A stretch of 64,000 nt of DNA from Polyangia bacterium (GCA_030424595.1 JAUHWG010000003.1:1-64000); one strand, 5' to 3'. Shown: positions 55,500 to 64,000, counted from the stretch's first letter. Notes: a model not told the origin generated them from the sequence alone. A program made the numbers and translations.

Positions 55500-56993
55500 A
55501 TGCATACTTCTTCATTAATTCTTGGACTGCGACGCGAGATCCTGGCCGCATTGGGCTGCGTAGCCCTCTTGAACCCCGCATGCGCCGGCGATGACGTCGG
55601 GACGACGAGCGAGGGGACGAGCGAGAGCACGGGCGAGGGATCGTCGAGCGGGACCAGCGAGGGATCGAGCTCGGGATCGACCGACGCCTCCGCCTCGTCG
55701 ACCTCTGCGGGGAGTGAGTCCGCGAGTGGGACGGACGGGACCGAGGGGACGAGCGAGGGGACGAGCGAGGGGACGAGCGAAGGGACGACGAGCGAGGGGA
55801 CGAGCGAAGGGACGACGAGCGAGGGGACGACGAGCGAGGGGACGACGAGCGAGGGGACGACGAGCGAGGGGACGACGAGCGAGGGGACGAGCGAAGGCAC
55901 CACCGGCGGTGGGCTCTGTGATCCTCCGCCGGCGCCCCCCGAGGGGCTCATGCAGGAGTACGCCTGCTTCGACCTCCCTGAGGGGGTGGATAGCTGCGAA
56001 GAGTGCGACGACGGCTGCGTCCAGTACGGGGTCAACGCGGCGATCACCGAGGATCCCGACTTCTGCTCGGCCGAGGGGTTGGTGATCCAGTGCGGTCCGG
56101 ATCCGGACGCTGCGCCGGGCACCTGCTGCTTCTACGCCGCCTACAATGGCATTATCTGTGAGGGGCGGCCGCTGATCGTCGACGGCGAGATCCGGGCGTC
56201 GGCCCTCTGTGAGCGCTCGGACTGGCTCGTTGCGGCGGCTGTGCCGGTCGCGGAGCTCGACAGCGCGACCCGGTCGGCGCTCGCTGAGGCCTGGGCTGAG
56301 GACGCGCGGATGGAGCACGCGTCGGTCGCGGCGTTCGCCCGCCTCGTGCTCCACCTGATGGCCAACGGCGCGCCGGCGGAGCTGGTGAGCGGCGCCCAGT
56401 CGGCGCTCGCCGATGAGATCGAGCACGCACGCCTCTGCTTTGGGCTGGCGAGCGCCTACCAGGGGGTGCCCCAGGGGCCGGGTCCGCTCAGCCTCGAGGG
56501 GGCGTTTGCGGCGACTCCGACCCTCGAGGAGCTCGCGGTCTCGGCGGTGATCGAGGGTTGCGTCGGCGAGACGATCGCCGCGTCGATCGCTCGCGTCTCC
56601 GCGGCGCAGGCGACCGATCCGGCGGTTCGCGCCGCGCTCTCGCAGATCGCCGAGGATGAGTCGCGGCACGCGGCCTTCTCCTGGCGTCTGGTCCGCTGGG
56701 CGCTCGAGGCCGGCGACGATCGTCTGCGCAGCGCTGTCGCCGACGCCTTCGTCGCAGCGATGCTCGAGGCTCCGGAGGCGCGGTCGGTCGCGGCCGGCAT
56801 CGACGCTGCGAGCTGGGGCGCCCACGGGCGTCTGAGCGCGGAGGTCGAAGCCGAGGTCATCCGCGACTCGCTGCGCGCGGTGGTCGGTCCGTGCGCGCTG
56901 GCCCTGCTTGAGGGCCAGCTCGAGGGCCAGCTCGAGGGCCAGCTCGAGGGCCAGCTCGAGGGCCAGCTCGAGGGCCAGGCGGTCGTCGCCTAA
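55500..56993 (+). CDS. Lipoprotein with ferritin-like domain and low-complexity linker
   Basis: The 497-residue protein starts at the ATG at 55500. ILAALGCVALLNPAC is the lipoprotein signal. Residues 20-140 are Ser/Thr/Glu/Gly repeats of the type EGTTSEGTS (tandem DNA repeat about 55735-55900). A Cys-rich region follows (SCEECDDGCVQYG, GTCCFYAAYNG). Residues 265-425 form a four-helix ferritin-like domain with metal-ligand pattern EHASVAAFARL, DEIEHARLC, EGCVGETIAAS and EDESRHAAFSWRL. The C-terminus has six EGQL repeats (12-bp tandem repeat, about 56909-56982). A surface-exposed, possibly iron-binding or oxidising protein is inferred. Confidence 0.8.
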   Translation: MHTSSLILGLRREILAALGCVALLNPACAGDDVGTTSEGTSESTGEGSSSGTSEGSSSGSTDASASSTSAGSESASGTDGTEGTSEGTSEGTSEGTTSEGTSEGTTSEGTTSEGTTSEGTTSEGTTSEGTSEGTTGGGLCDPPPAPPEGLMQEYACFDLPEGVDSCEECDDGCVQYGVNAAITEDPDFCSAEGLVIQCGPDPDAAPGTCCFYAAYNGIICEGRPLIVDGEIRASALCERSDWLVAAAVPVAELDSATRSALAEAWAEDARMEHASVAAFARLVLHLMANGAPAELVSGAQSALADEIEHARLCFGLASAYQGVPQGPGPLSLEGAFAATPTLEELAVSAVIEGCVGETIAASIARVSAAQATDPAVRAALSQIAEDESRHAAFSWRLVRWALEAGDDRLRSAVADAFVAAMLEAPEARSVAAGIDAASWGAHGRLSAEVEAEVIRDSLRAVVGPCALALLEGQLEGQLEGQLEGQLEGQLEGQAVVA

Positions 56994-57095
56994 GTTGATC
57001 GCTGGAGCTCGCGGCACAGGTCGATCCGACCCGCCGCGAGCTCTTCGCGGGGTGCTGGATCCGGGCCCGTCGATCCGCTCAAGGTTGAGAACAGC

Positions 57096-57125
57096 CGAGG
57101 CCGAGCCTGTAGGGGCTCGGCCTCG
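57096..57125. terminator. Bidirectional hairpin between convergent genes
   Basis: A perfect 12-bp stem, cgaggccgagcc (57096-57107) with ggctcggcctcg (57114-57125), has a 6-nt loop and lies between the ferritin-like gene (plus) and the DUF4215 gene (minus). It is well placed to end both transcripts. Confidence 0.65.
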
Positions 57126-57162
57126 TCGTAGGATTCAGGGGGCTCGCTGTGGCCCCCGCGGA

Positions 57163-58191
57163 TCACGGCAGCGTGCAGATGCCGACGTTATCCCAAGGCG
57201 GGTTGTCCTCCATGTAGAAGGCGGAGCAGACCTCGCCAGCGTTGAGGTTGCACTCGCTGCTGTCGCCGTCGAGGGCGCAGAAGGGATTGCAGCAGCCGTC
57301 GAAGCCCTGCTCGCACTCGGCGACAACCTCGGGGGGTAGGCACTGGAAGCCCGGGAGGCAGGCGTTGTCGAAGGCGCAGTTGTCGTTGTCCATGCCGCCC
57401 TCCTTCGGGTCCGGCTTGAAGCAGAGGAAGCTGCCGTCCTCCGAGTCGCCGTAGCAGCCGTGGTCGAAGGGACAGTCCTGCAGCAGCGGGTCGCAGGAGT
57501 TGAGGCAGATCGGCAGGAAGCCGTCGTTGGCCGGGACGCAGAAGGCCTTCGCCCCCTCGCACATTCCGTTGTCGGGGTCGCCGGTGCAGAAGGCGGTGCA
57601 GGTGCCGTTCATCCCCTCCTCGTCGGCGAAGAGGCAGATCAGGCCGACGTCGCAGTCGTCGATGCCGCCGCCGGGCTCATCGCCGAGGACCGTGCAGGAG
57701 GAGCCCTCCGTCTGGTTACCCATCACCTCGATGCAGATGTTGATGTTCCAGAAGTCACCGGCCATCGCGTTGCTCGACGTACACTTCTGTCCGTCAGGAC
57801 AGTCTTGCGTGTAGGGGTCGCACATCGAGTCACCCTCGCTCGTACAGTCGGCGGCGCAGCCGTCCCCGTCGTCGTTGTTGCCGTCATCGCACTGCTCACC
57901 GTCATCGACCGTGCCGTCACCGCATGTCGAACCTGTCGAGCCGGTCGTCGTCGTCCCCGTCAGGTCGGAGGTCGTGGTCTCGCTGGTGCTGTCGGTCGCG
58001 GACTCGGTGGTCGTGTCGGTAGCGCTGGTGGTGCTGTCCGACTCGGCGACCGTGGTGGTCGGGTTGGTGGTCGACGCGGAGTCGGTGTTGGTCGCGCCAG
58101 TGTCGTCACCGTTGCAGCCTGCGAGGAGGCTGGCTGAGGCGACCAGGGCGATGAGGCTCGAGGCGAAGTTGCGGGAAATAGATGCGATCAT
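57163..58191 (-). CDS. Lipoprotein with DUF4215 (Myxococcus Cys-rich) repeat
   Basis: The 342-residue protein starts at the ATG at 58191, with GGAG 6 nt upstream. FASSLIALVASASLLAGC is a lipobox, followed by a Thr/Ser linker. CGDGTVDDGEQCDDGNN and DDGDGCAADC form one DUF4215 repeat, the family first noted as a myxobacterial Cys-rich repeat. The remaining 220 residues hold over 25 Cys with knots such as CTAFCTGDPDNGMC and CNSC-like turns, all expected to be disulfides. It is presumably at the cell surface, with a binding role. The neighbouring ferritin-like lipoprotein is convergent. Confidence 0.85.
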   Translation of the reverse strand: MIASISRNFASSLIALVASASLLAGCNGDDTGATNTDSASTTNPTTTVAESDSTTSATDTTTESATDSTSETTTSDLTGTTTTGSTGSTCGDGTVDDGEQCDDGNNDDGDGCAADCTSEGDSMCDPYTQDCPDGQKCTSSNAMAGDFWNINICIEVMGNQTEGSSCTVLGDEPGGGIDDCDVGLICLFADEEGMNGTCTAFCTGDPDNGMCEGAKAFCVPANDGFLPICLNSCDPLLQDCPFDHGCYGDSEDGSFLCFKPDPKEGGMDNDNCAFDNACLPGFQCLPPEVVAECEQGFDGCCNPFCALDGDSSECNLNAGEVCSAFYMEDNPPWDNVGICTLP

Positions 58192-58696
58192 CGTAGGCTC
58201 CAGGGTTGTGGTGGTCTGGCAAGCCTTGCCGAAGTCGCGTCCGTGCGAACCAACGAGATCCACTGTGGCGGCCCGGAGGGGAGGCCGTCAACATCTGCAC
58301 TGGGTCCAGTATGCGGGCATCTGCGCGATCGGAGCGTTTGCTACGGGCGGGGGGAAGGGACGATGGGCGGAGGCGAGCGACGTGCCTGCGGCAAAGGGCA
58401 GCCGGCGTTGAGCTCTGCGGATGACCGGCAGGGGGCGTCCGGCGTCCGGCGTCCGGGCGTCGAGGCTCTCGTTCGCTGGGACGGGCCCCCCAGGGCGAGA
58501 CCTGCGGAGGTCTCCGACCTCCGTTGCGGGCTCGAGCAGCCTGTCACGGGTGCCCCGCGTCCCCTCGCGCCCGAATCGTCGTGACGGGCTCGGGCGCGCG
58601 CGCTCGCGGTGCCGAGGTGGATGAGCGCGCAAGGAGGGGGCGCGGGGCCGAGGCCGCGGGCAGGTAGACGCATCAGCGGACGAAATGCGCCGAAAT
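58192..58696. other. Divergent intergenic region, no gene seen
   Basis: This 505-bp GC-rich region between the DUF4215 gene (minus) and a kinase gene (plus) has frames on both strands but no start with either -10 box or Shine-Dalgarno. I see no gene in it. Confidence 0.45.
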
Positions 58697-58726
58697 TTGG
58701 CGTCTGCGTCCGCGGCTCGATAGCTT
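58697..58726 (+). promoter_or_regulatory. Predicted leaderless promoter of the soluble kinase gene
   Basis: TTGGCG (58697-58702), an 18-bp spacer and TAGCTT (58721-58726). The GTG at 58733 starts 6 nt after the -10 box. Confidence 0.5.
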
Positions 58727-58732
58727 CCCCCC

Positions 58733-59698
58733 GTGCAGGAGCTCGACCAGGCGATCTCGGAACTCGAGCAGGCGCGTCACGAAGTGCCGCTCGCGAGGTC
58801 GATCGATGACCTCGGTATCGGCGGTAGCGTCGCGCATTTCAAGCGCTACGAGGTCCGTCGCTGCATCGGCGAGGGGGGGATGGGTCGGATCTATCAGGCC
58901 TACGATCCGGTGCTCCGGCGCGATGTCGCGGTCAAGGTGATGCGCCACGATGTCCCCGAGGCGGAGCGCCGTCGCTTCCGTCGCGAGGCGATCTTCGGCG
59001 CGCGCTTTTGCCACCCGAGCATCGTCCGGATCTACGACATGGGCGAGCACCGCAGCGAAGACGGGCGCCCGATCGAGTGGTTCTCGATGGAGCATCTCCC
59101 GGGATCGGATCTCGAGCGGGTGCTCGGCAGGGCCAGCTCGCACGGTCGTCGCCTGCCGCTGATCTCGGTGGTCGACATCTTCCGCCAGGTGCTCGCGGCG
59201 CTCCAGTACAGCCACGACTGCTACGTCGTCCACCGGGACGTCAAGCCCGCGAACATCTACGTCACACGGGATCCGAACACCCGCTTCATGACGACTAAGC
59301 TGCTCGACTTCGGCATCGCGCTCGATCTCGACGGTCCTGAGAACTATGAGGTTCTCTGCGGCAACCCCTTTTACATGGCCCCGGAGCAGACGCGGCGCGG
59401 CGCGGCGATCGACGCTCGGGCCGACGTGTACGCCGCGGGGCTCTCGTTCTACGAGGTGCTCACGGGCAAGCATCCGCTCGATGACTTCCGCCGGTCGCCC
59501 TTGGAGACGGTCCTCTCCGCCCAGAGCAAGTTCACCGCCCCTCCTCCGAGCCGCCTCCTGCCGCCGGACACCTCGCCGAGGATCGCCTCCGCGGTCGACA
59601 TGATCTACGAGCGAGCGACGGCGAAGGAGCCGAGCGAGCGCTTCCAGAGCGCGCGTGACATGGCCGAGGCGATGATGGTCTTCCTCTCGCCGGTGTAG
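58733..59698 (+). CDS. Hanks-type Ser/Thr kinase, soluble, without extra domains
   Basis: The 321-residue protein starts at the GTG at 58733. Residues 40-310 are a kinase domain: GEGGMGRIYQAYDP, VAVKVM, VVHRDVKPANIYV, LLDFGIAL and MAPEQTRRG. A short helical N-terminus (ELDQAISELEQARHE) may be a coiled coil. No TM or sensor domain follows, which is unusual among myxobacterial kinases and points to a cytoplasmic partner supplying the signal. All catalytic residues are present, so activity is expected. Confidence 0.88.
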   Translation: MQELDQAISELEQARHEVPLARSIDDLGIGGSVAHFKRYEVRRCIGEGGMGRIYQAYDPVLRRDVAVKVMRHDVPEAERRRFRREAIFGARFCHPSIVRIYDMGEHRSEDGRPIEWFSMEHLPGSDLERVLGRASSHGRRLPLISVVDIFRQVLAALQYSHDCYVVHRDVKPANIYVTRDPNTRFMTTKLLDFGIALDLDGPENYEVLCGNPFYMAPEQTRRGAAIDARADVYAAGLSFYEVLTGKHPLDDFRRSPLETVLSAQSKFTAPPPSRLLPPDTSPRIASAVDMIYERATAKEPSERFQSARDMAEAMMVFLSPV

Positions 59699-59775
59699 CC
59701 GGTCGCGGCGACGTCCGCCCCTCACCGGACCCCGGACCCGCCGCCAGGCGGCCGGGCAGGGCCTGCGCGAGCCCG

Positions 59776-60324
59776 CTAGAACGTGATCCCTGCGCCGATC
59801 GCCCCGCCGTAGTTGCCGGCGATGTACCCATACCAGCGGATGTCGAAGTTCAACGGTCGGGCCCAGAACACCCAGAAGTCGTTGACGATGAGCTTGAGTG
59901 TCGGCCCCACCTGGGCGAAGAACGAGTGGGCCGGGGTCCGGTTCCAACGATGAAAGCTGTAGCCGGCCGCGACGTGGGGGCCGAGGTAGAGGCCGAGGTT
60001 CTTGCTCGGGACCAGCTTGAAGTCCCACTCGAACATCGGCCCGATCGTGAAGCCGAAGTAGTCACGCCAACCGCCGACGTGGGAGACGACGCCGAGCGCG
60101 GGGCCCTCGGCGTTCCCCGAGAAGTGGTGGAGGTAGTCGAGCCAGACCGCGCCTGCTGGGCCGATACCACGCTTTCCCCAGCCAAAGCCGACGTGGGGGC
60201 CGAACTCGAAGCGATTGGCCTTGGTCCCCTCACGCAGCTCTGGCGGCACCGCGCCAGCCTCGGGCGCCGCGAGGGCGACCGCCGAGAAGATGGTCAAGGT
60301 GAGTCCAAGAGCTCCGCAGCGCAT
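59776..60324 (-). CDS. Outer-membrane beta-barrel protein (small porin-like)
   Basis: The 182-residue protein starts at the ATG at 60324. A Sec signal (LGLTLTIFSAVALAAPEAGA) is followed by amphipathic strands such as RFEFGPHVGFGWG, NLGLYLGPHVAAGYSFH and WYGYIAGNYGGAIGAGITF. The protein ends in Phe, the classical C-terminal signal for barrel assembly. Eight strands would fit the length. No ligand or family beyond barrel character is recognised. Confidence 0.75.
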   Translation of the reverse strand: MRCGALGLTLTIFSAVALAAPEAGAVPPELREGTKANRFEFGPHVGFGWGKRGIGPAGAVWLDYLHHFSGNAEGPALGVVSHVGGWRDYFGFTIGPMFEWDFKLVPSKNLGLYLGPHVAAGYSFHRWNRTPAHSFFAQVGPTLKLIVNDFWVFWARPLNFDIRWYGYIAGNYGGAIGAGITF

Positions 60325-60620
60325 AGCCCATGATTGCTCGCTCTCCTCGGCGGCGCAAATCACCGGCGAGCGTAGCGTGACTCCTGACACTGCGCTCGGT
60401 GTCGCACGTCCGGCGTCGAGGAGTCCTCGCGATCCGCTCGGCCGAGCTGGGGCCAAGTCCAGCTTCCCCGCCCAGGTCGTGACAAGAGTCGCGCGGGCTC
60501 TCCCGCCCTCCTCGTCCCTCTCGGATCCGCCAAGACTTGCAGCGGTGTCGCGTCGAACCCGAGGAGCGAAGAGCGCGGCGCGAGGGCAAGACGGGCCGCA
60601 GGAGGCTCAGCCGCGGTCGC

Positions 60621-61427
60621 TCAGCCGCGACCCTTCTCCGGGAGGACAAACCCGTAGAAGCCGGCGACGAGCACCGACCGGTGGTCTTCACAGGCCCGGA
60701 CTCGGCGCGTCTCGAGCTTCCGGCCGGCGGTCGGCCGATCGACCTTGGCGACGAGACGGTGCGAGCGGACTCCTTTGGTCATATGCCGACCGACCTCGCA
60801 GTAGTCCGGCCTCGCCGAGATCCGCTGACGCTCCGCCTCCGAGCCGACCCGGACCCAGGCGACCTCCCCGCAGGAGTCGCAGGGGGCACCGCCGCGTGTT
60901 CGCGGGACCTCGACGACCTGTCCGTAGGGCATTCTGTCGACATTCGCGCAGCGCATGCATCGATACTCTCCGACCTCTCTGACCTCTCCGCCCGCGCAAG
61001 GGAGCGGCACAGAGGGCAGAGGGTGGGGGTAGGAGACGTGGATCGATCCCCTGCCGGCGTGGACCCAGCCCCAGGGGAATGTATAGACAACGCCGCCACG
61101 GTTGCTGAAGCTCGGGGGGCCAAAACCCTCGATAAGCCAGGTCCAGTGGCGGATGTCGCGAGCCCGCGACGGGACGCAGTCTGGCGGCCGCCCGTCGCCG
61201 GTGTTGAGGCGGACGCGGATCTCCTGTAGACGCCCGCGAAAGCACATCCAGAGCTCTGCGCTGCGCCCGTCGAGGATCTCGGCGCGGGGACGGAACCAGT
61301 CGGCCTGGCGGGCTGCTCCCTGGCTCAGACGGGACCCGGCGAAGCTGTGGTGATCCCAGGTCGCGTCGACCCTCAGCCCGTCGGAGAGGAGCACTGCGCC
61401 GTCAAGGTCGTCGATCCACGAAGCCAT
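60621..61427 (-). CDS. Hypothetical protein with paired CxxC motifs
   Basis: The 268-residue protein starts at the ATG at 61427. The first 160 residues are Trp-rich (ARDIRHWTWLIEGFGPPSF, VVYTFPWGWVHAGRGS). A zinc-ribbon-like pair follows: EYRCMRCANVDRM and GAPCDSCGEVAWV. The C-terminus is basic. No signal peptide is seen. I do not recognise the family. A plus-strand frame of 230 codons overlaps it but has no signal or motifs. Confidence 0.6.
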   Translation of the reverse strand: MASWIDDLDGAVLLSDGLRVDATWDHHSFAGSRLSQGAARQADWFRPRAEILDGRSAELWMCFRGRLQEIRVRLNTGDGRPPDCVPSRARDIRHWTWLIEGFGPPSFSNRGGVVYTFPWGWVHAGRGSIHVSYPHPLPSVPLPCAGGEVREVGEYRCMRCANVDRMPYGQVVEVPRTRGGAPCDSCGEVAWVRVGSEAERQRISARPDYCEVGRHMTKGVRSHRLVAKVDRPTAGRKLETRRVRACEDHRSVLVAGFYGFVLPEKGRG

Positions 61428-61800
61428 CGAATACCGTCAGATAGCAATCGTAGCGGCTGGCATGACCCCCCGCGAGGGTTGTGTTCGCGCACCCTGCTCG
61501 CTCTCCTGTCAGCCCGGGGCGCGGTCGCCTGGGGACCTCATCGTCCGGCTTCGGCCGCCGCGCTGAAGCGTGGTCCGGGTCCTCGTCGGGGCGGCACGTA
61601 GGGGGGATGGGTCGCCCCGGCAAGGCTCTGGGCCGTCGTGGGTCACGCGCGCGCTCTTGTCTCGTGCCCGCGAGAGGTCGAAGCGCAGGGTCCTGCGTCA
61701 CACCTCGCATCACACCTCGCATCACAGCCCGCGTCGCAGCTCGCGTCGCAGCTCGCGTCGCGTCGCGCAGCGGGCCCTGTTCGCTGGGCTCGCGGCGACC
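61428..61800. other. Divergent intergenic region with tandem repeats, no gene seen
   Basis: This 373-bp region between the CxxC protein gene (minus) and a small gene (plus) contains the 12-bp tandem repeats described at 61697. No coding sequence is supported. Confidence 0.5.
61697..61770 (+). repeat. Degenerate 12-bp tandem repeat
   Basis: Units of the type cacacctcgcat and cgcagctcgcgt repeat about six times between 61697 and 61770, in two sub-blocks. They lie just upstream of the promoter of the gene at 61814. Confidence 0.85.
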
Positions 61801-61813
61801 TATCCTCCCGTCG

Positions 61814-62155
61814 ATGGACGCGAACGCCGACGCCCTAGCTCTAGCCCTCGCCGCGCTGGTCCGACGACAGCTCGGCGAGATCGGGGCTGCGGTACCGGAG
61901 GACCTAGAGGCGACGATCGAGGCTGCGATGCCGAGCCTGCTCGAGGCGGATCCCGTCGACGAAGAGGGATCGCTGAGCCGCGCTGACCTCTACCGCATCC
62001 GCTCCGGGAAGCTGGTCGCGCGCCTCCTCCCGCTCGGCGCGCTCGCCGATCAGGGGCGACGACGGGAGCTCCGCGCGTCGGTCCGCACGCTCATCGGCGA
62101 ACACCTCGGCGGCCAGCTCCCGGCGAGCGTCTACCTCGACGGTCGCCGCGACTAG
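61814..62155 (+). CDS. Small hypothetical protein
   Basis: The 113-residue helical protein starts at the ATG at 61814; TATCCT (61801-61806) lies exactly 7 nt upstream. DANADALALALAALVRRQLG opens the protein, and DQGRRRELRASVRTLIGEHL forms a basic helix near the end. No signal peptide. Its TAG stop is inside the perfect hairpin at 62152-62195, which is therefore also its terminator. Function unknown. Confidence 0.7.
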   Translation: MDANADALALALAALVRRQLGEIGAAVPEDLEATIEAAMPSLLEADPVDEEGSLSRADLYRIRSGKLVARLLPLGALADQGRRRELRASVRTLIGEHLGGQLPASVYLDGRRD

Positions 62156-62195
62156 CAGCCCGTGGCAAAAGTGGGCTTTTGCCACGGGCTGCTAG
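62152..62195. terminator. Perfect 20-bp hairpin (dispersed element copy G)
   Basis: Left arm 62152-62171 (ctagcagcccgtggcaaaag) and right arm 62176-62195 are exact reverse complements, with loop tggg. The stem contains a run of four T, so RNA from either strand has a U-rich 3' arm. It overlaps the stop codon of the plus-strand gene and lies 155 bp from the end of the subtilase gene. The right arm is the core shared with the other dispersed copies. Confidence 0.85.
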
Positions 62196-62350
62196 CCCTG
62201 AAATAAGCGCTGCTGTGAGGCGTCCTCGACAACCCACGTCGAACCGTCAGTGACACGGGGTTCGCGCTTCGACCTCCATCCCTGTGGGTGAGCGCTCACC
62301 TCATGACTCGCGAGGGGCGGAGCTTGGGCGCGCGTGAGCTGTCGAAAGGG

Positions 62351-64000
62351 TCAGGGCAGGGAGACGGTCGAGACCAGCTGCGCCGGCGCGCCGGCGGCGT
62401 CGGAGACGGTGAAGGTCAGCGAAGCCGAGAGTGACTGGCCCGGCGCTGTGAGGCCGGCGAGGGTCGTGATCTGGCCGCCGACGCTGACGCGGTAGCGCGA
62501 GAGATCGACCTCGACCTCGGCGCTGCCGATGGTCACGTCGCTGAGGGTGCCGCGGACGAGGGCGCCGGTGGCGAGGGTGAGGTCGAGGATCGGGTCCTGG
62601 ATTGTGACCGCGCCGCCAGTGTGATCGGGGTTGAGGGAGAGGAGGAGCTTGCCGCCGCGAACGGGGCACTCGGGGCAGATCGGTATGTCGGGCTGGGGGC
62701 GGACCCAGGGGTCACCGAGGGTGGAGGCCGTGCCTGGCACGGACGCGCCCTGGGTCGCGCCCGCGGGCTCGCAGCGGGTCTGGGTCTGGTTCGCGGCACC
62801 GCATGTGATCTGCTCCTTCGTGCATGTTAGCTGGACTGGCTGGGCCGGCATGTCGGGGGCTGCGGCGAGGGCCGCGAGGATCGGCGCGTCGAGGCGCTGG
62901 GCGATGGCGGCGCTGATCCCCGCCGGGCGGAAGGGGTTCTGGCAGGCCCCGCCCTGGATCGCGCAGACGCGATCGAAGGCCGCGTGGGCCGAGATCTGCT
63001 TCGCGGTGCCGCTCGGGCTCCGACCGATCGCGACCGGGTGCGAGGTCGCGGCCCCGCTCTGCTCGACGAGCGCCATCACCTGGTGGCTCTGGAGCGCTCG
63101 GTGCTTCGTCCACAGGAGGGCGGAGATCGCCGAGAGCGAGGCGGCGGCGACGGAGGTGCCGGTCCAGCTCCCGGTCTGCGTCGGTCCGTCGCCGACCAGC
63201 GCGTGGTCGGCCGGGAGGAGGCGTCGGGGGAGGCTCTCGGCCCGGGTGAGGGCGATCGGCGCCCCGCGCTCGTCGACGCCGCCCGCCGCGTAGAGCAGCG
63301 AGGGGCTCTGCGCCACGACGTTCGGGTCGCCGGCCTGGGGGGCCGGCAGGGTGCCGAAGAGGGTGGAGCAGACCGCCGGGTCGATCGCCGGGTAGCGCTC
63401 CCAGATCGCTGGCGCGAGGCCGCCGTGCTCCTGGCAGGGATCGCCGCTGCGGTTGCCGGAGGCTGCGATCGTCAGGACGTCAAGACAGGAGGCATAGGCG
63501 AGGATCGCGTGGACAGCCTGCACCGTCGCTGGCACCGACGCGCTCGGCGAGGTCAAGAGGTTGACATGCTTCGTCTCCTGGCCGGGCGCGGTCAGATCGG
63601 CGCCGAAGCGCGGATCCCAGCCGAGGCTGAGGTTCAGCACCAGCGGCGAGGTGCGCATGTCGCCGCTCTGCCAGCGGACCAGCGCCTCGCCGATCGCTTG
63701 AGCGAGGGAGCCGAGGGAGCCGAGCTGCCCGCCGCCGGCCTGCGGCAGCGGGGAGGCGGCGGTGTACGGGAAAGCCTGGGCGTGGAAGAGCTTCTCCCGA
63801 CAATCGGCCTGTCCCTTTGGACATCGTACTTCCCGGGCGATCTCGGCGACCGCGAGGCCATGGCGGAGGTGCGAGGCGGCGCCTGAGGTCGCCGCTCCGG
63901 CGTCGGCGAAGTCTGCGGTGTCGATCACCGCGATCCGTGCGGGGCCTTCGACGCTGGCGTGGAGTGACGGATCCATCGGCGCATCCGGGAGCGCCCCGAG
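62351..64000 (-). CDS. S8 subtilisin-like serine peptidase, 5' end outside the window
   Basis: At least 549 residues are read; the frame is still open at 64000, and the ATG at 63976 is probably internal. The catalytic triad is visible: Asp in ARIAVIDTADF (position 19 counted from that ATG), His in HLRHGLAVAEI (39), and Ser in TGTSVAAASLS. The oxyanion Asn is in TIAASGNRSG. Cys pairs (CPKGQADC, CPECP) and a beta-sandwich C-terminus (LSASLTFTVSDAAG) follow the peptidase domain. An exported peptidase is expected, but the signal peptide is beyond the edge. It ends 155 bp from the perfect hairpin. Confidence 0.85.
   Translation of the reverse strand, partial: LGALPDAPMDPSLHASVEGPARIAVIDTADFADAGAATSGAASHLRHGLAVAEIAREVRCPKGQADCREKLFHAQAFPYTAASPLPQAGGGQLGSLGSLAQAIGEALVRWQSGDMRTSPLVLNLSLGWDPRFGADLTAPGQETKHVNLLTSPSASVPATVQAVHAILAYASCLDVLTIAASGNRSGDPCQEHGGLAPAIWERYPAIDPAVCSTLFGTLPAPQAGDPNVVAQSPSLLYAAGGVDERGAPIALTRAESLPRRLLPADHALVGDGPTQTGSWTGTSVAAASLSAISALLWTKHRALQSHQVMALVEQSGAATSHPVAIGRSPSGTAKQISAHAAFDRVCAIQGGACQNPFRPAGISAAIAQRLDAPILAALAAAPDMPAQPVQLTCTKEQITCGAANQTQTRCEPAGATQGASVPGTASTLGDPWVRPQPDIPICPECPVRGGKLLLSLNPDHTGGAVTIQDPILDLTLATGALVRGTLSDVTIGSAEVEVDLSRYRVSVGGQITTLAGLTAPGQSLSASLTFTVSDAAGAPAQLVSTVSLP

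Overview
The window looks like chromosomal DNA of a myxobacterium, most likely of the Nannocystineae (Nannocystis / Plesiocystis / Enhygromyxa type). This is inferred from very high GC, many secreted lipoproteins with Thr/Ser/Gly/Glu-rich linkers, GCxC-type C-terminal sorting tails, a DUF4215 Cys-rich repeat, several Hanks-type Ser/Thr kinases (one fused to TPRs) and an FHA/AgmX-PglI protein. No phage or insertion sequence is visible. About 48 protein genes are supported, on both strands, mostly as single transcription units.

Layout. 1-240: two tandem 121-bp units, each with a class II tRNA-Tyr(GTA)-like gene. 0.4-6 kb: S41 peptidase lipoprotein, steroid 5-alpha-reductase-like enzyme, SixA phosphatase, WD40 protein. 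6-13 kb: FHA/AgmX membrane protein, two lipoproteins, SulP anion transporter. 13-18 kb: TerB-like/acyl-CoA oxidase fusion and an HTTM (vitamin K carboxylase-like) membrane protein. 18-23.4 kb: a radical SAM/SPASM maturase between two paralogous small Cys-rich, one-TM proteins that each carry two copies of a NADAVTYGGPDS motif, plus a frameshifted FG-GAP protein and a GCxC-anchored secreted protein. 23.6-28 kb: Cys-rich lipoprotein, a junction truncating a lipoprotein gene and a kinase gene, and a di-haem peroxidase. 28.7-35 kb: kinase, thrombospondin-type-3 lipoprotein, DUF4136 lipoprotein, M23 peptidase lipoprotein, a 13-bp tandem repeat over a hydrolase remnant, a SUKH protein. 35-44 kb: TPR kinase and two large secreted proteins. 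44-55 kb: CAT-like acyltransferase, a three-gene operon with a TPR and a DHH-like protein, AraC and LysR regulators, a peroxiredoxin, FHA protein, FAD oxidoreductase, adenosine deaminase. 55-64 kb: ferritin-like lipoprotein, DUF4215 lipoprotein, a soluble kinase, an outer-membrane barrel and the end of a subtilase that leaves the window.

Two signals run beyond single genes. First, 28 of 47 assessable start codons have a TANNNT hexamer ending 5-8 nt upstream and usually no Shine-Dalgarno. That is the geometry of a -10 box firing at the start codon, so leaderless transcription looks common here, and the box fixes several starts. Second, a short intergenic element, best seen as a perfect 20-bp hairpin at 62152-62195 and ending in GCTGCTAG, recurs between genes and sometimes supplies a stop codon or a -10 box.

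The best candidate for an undescribed system is the 15.4-23.4 kb locus. A radical SAM/SPASM enzyme of peptide-maturase type lies between two near-identical twin-motif proteins, one of which is divergent from an HTTM protein. A post-translational modification system acting on the YGGPDS repeats is a testable hypothesis, not a demonstrated function.
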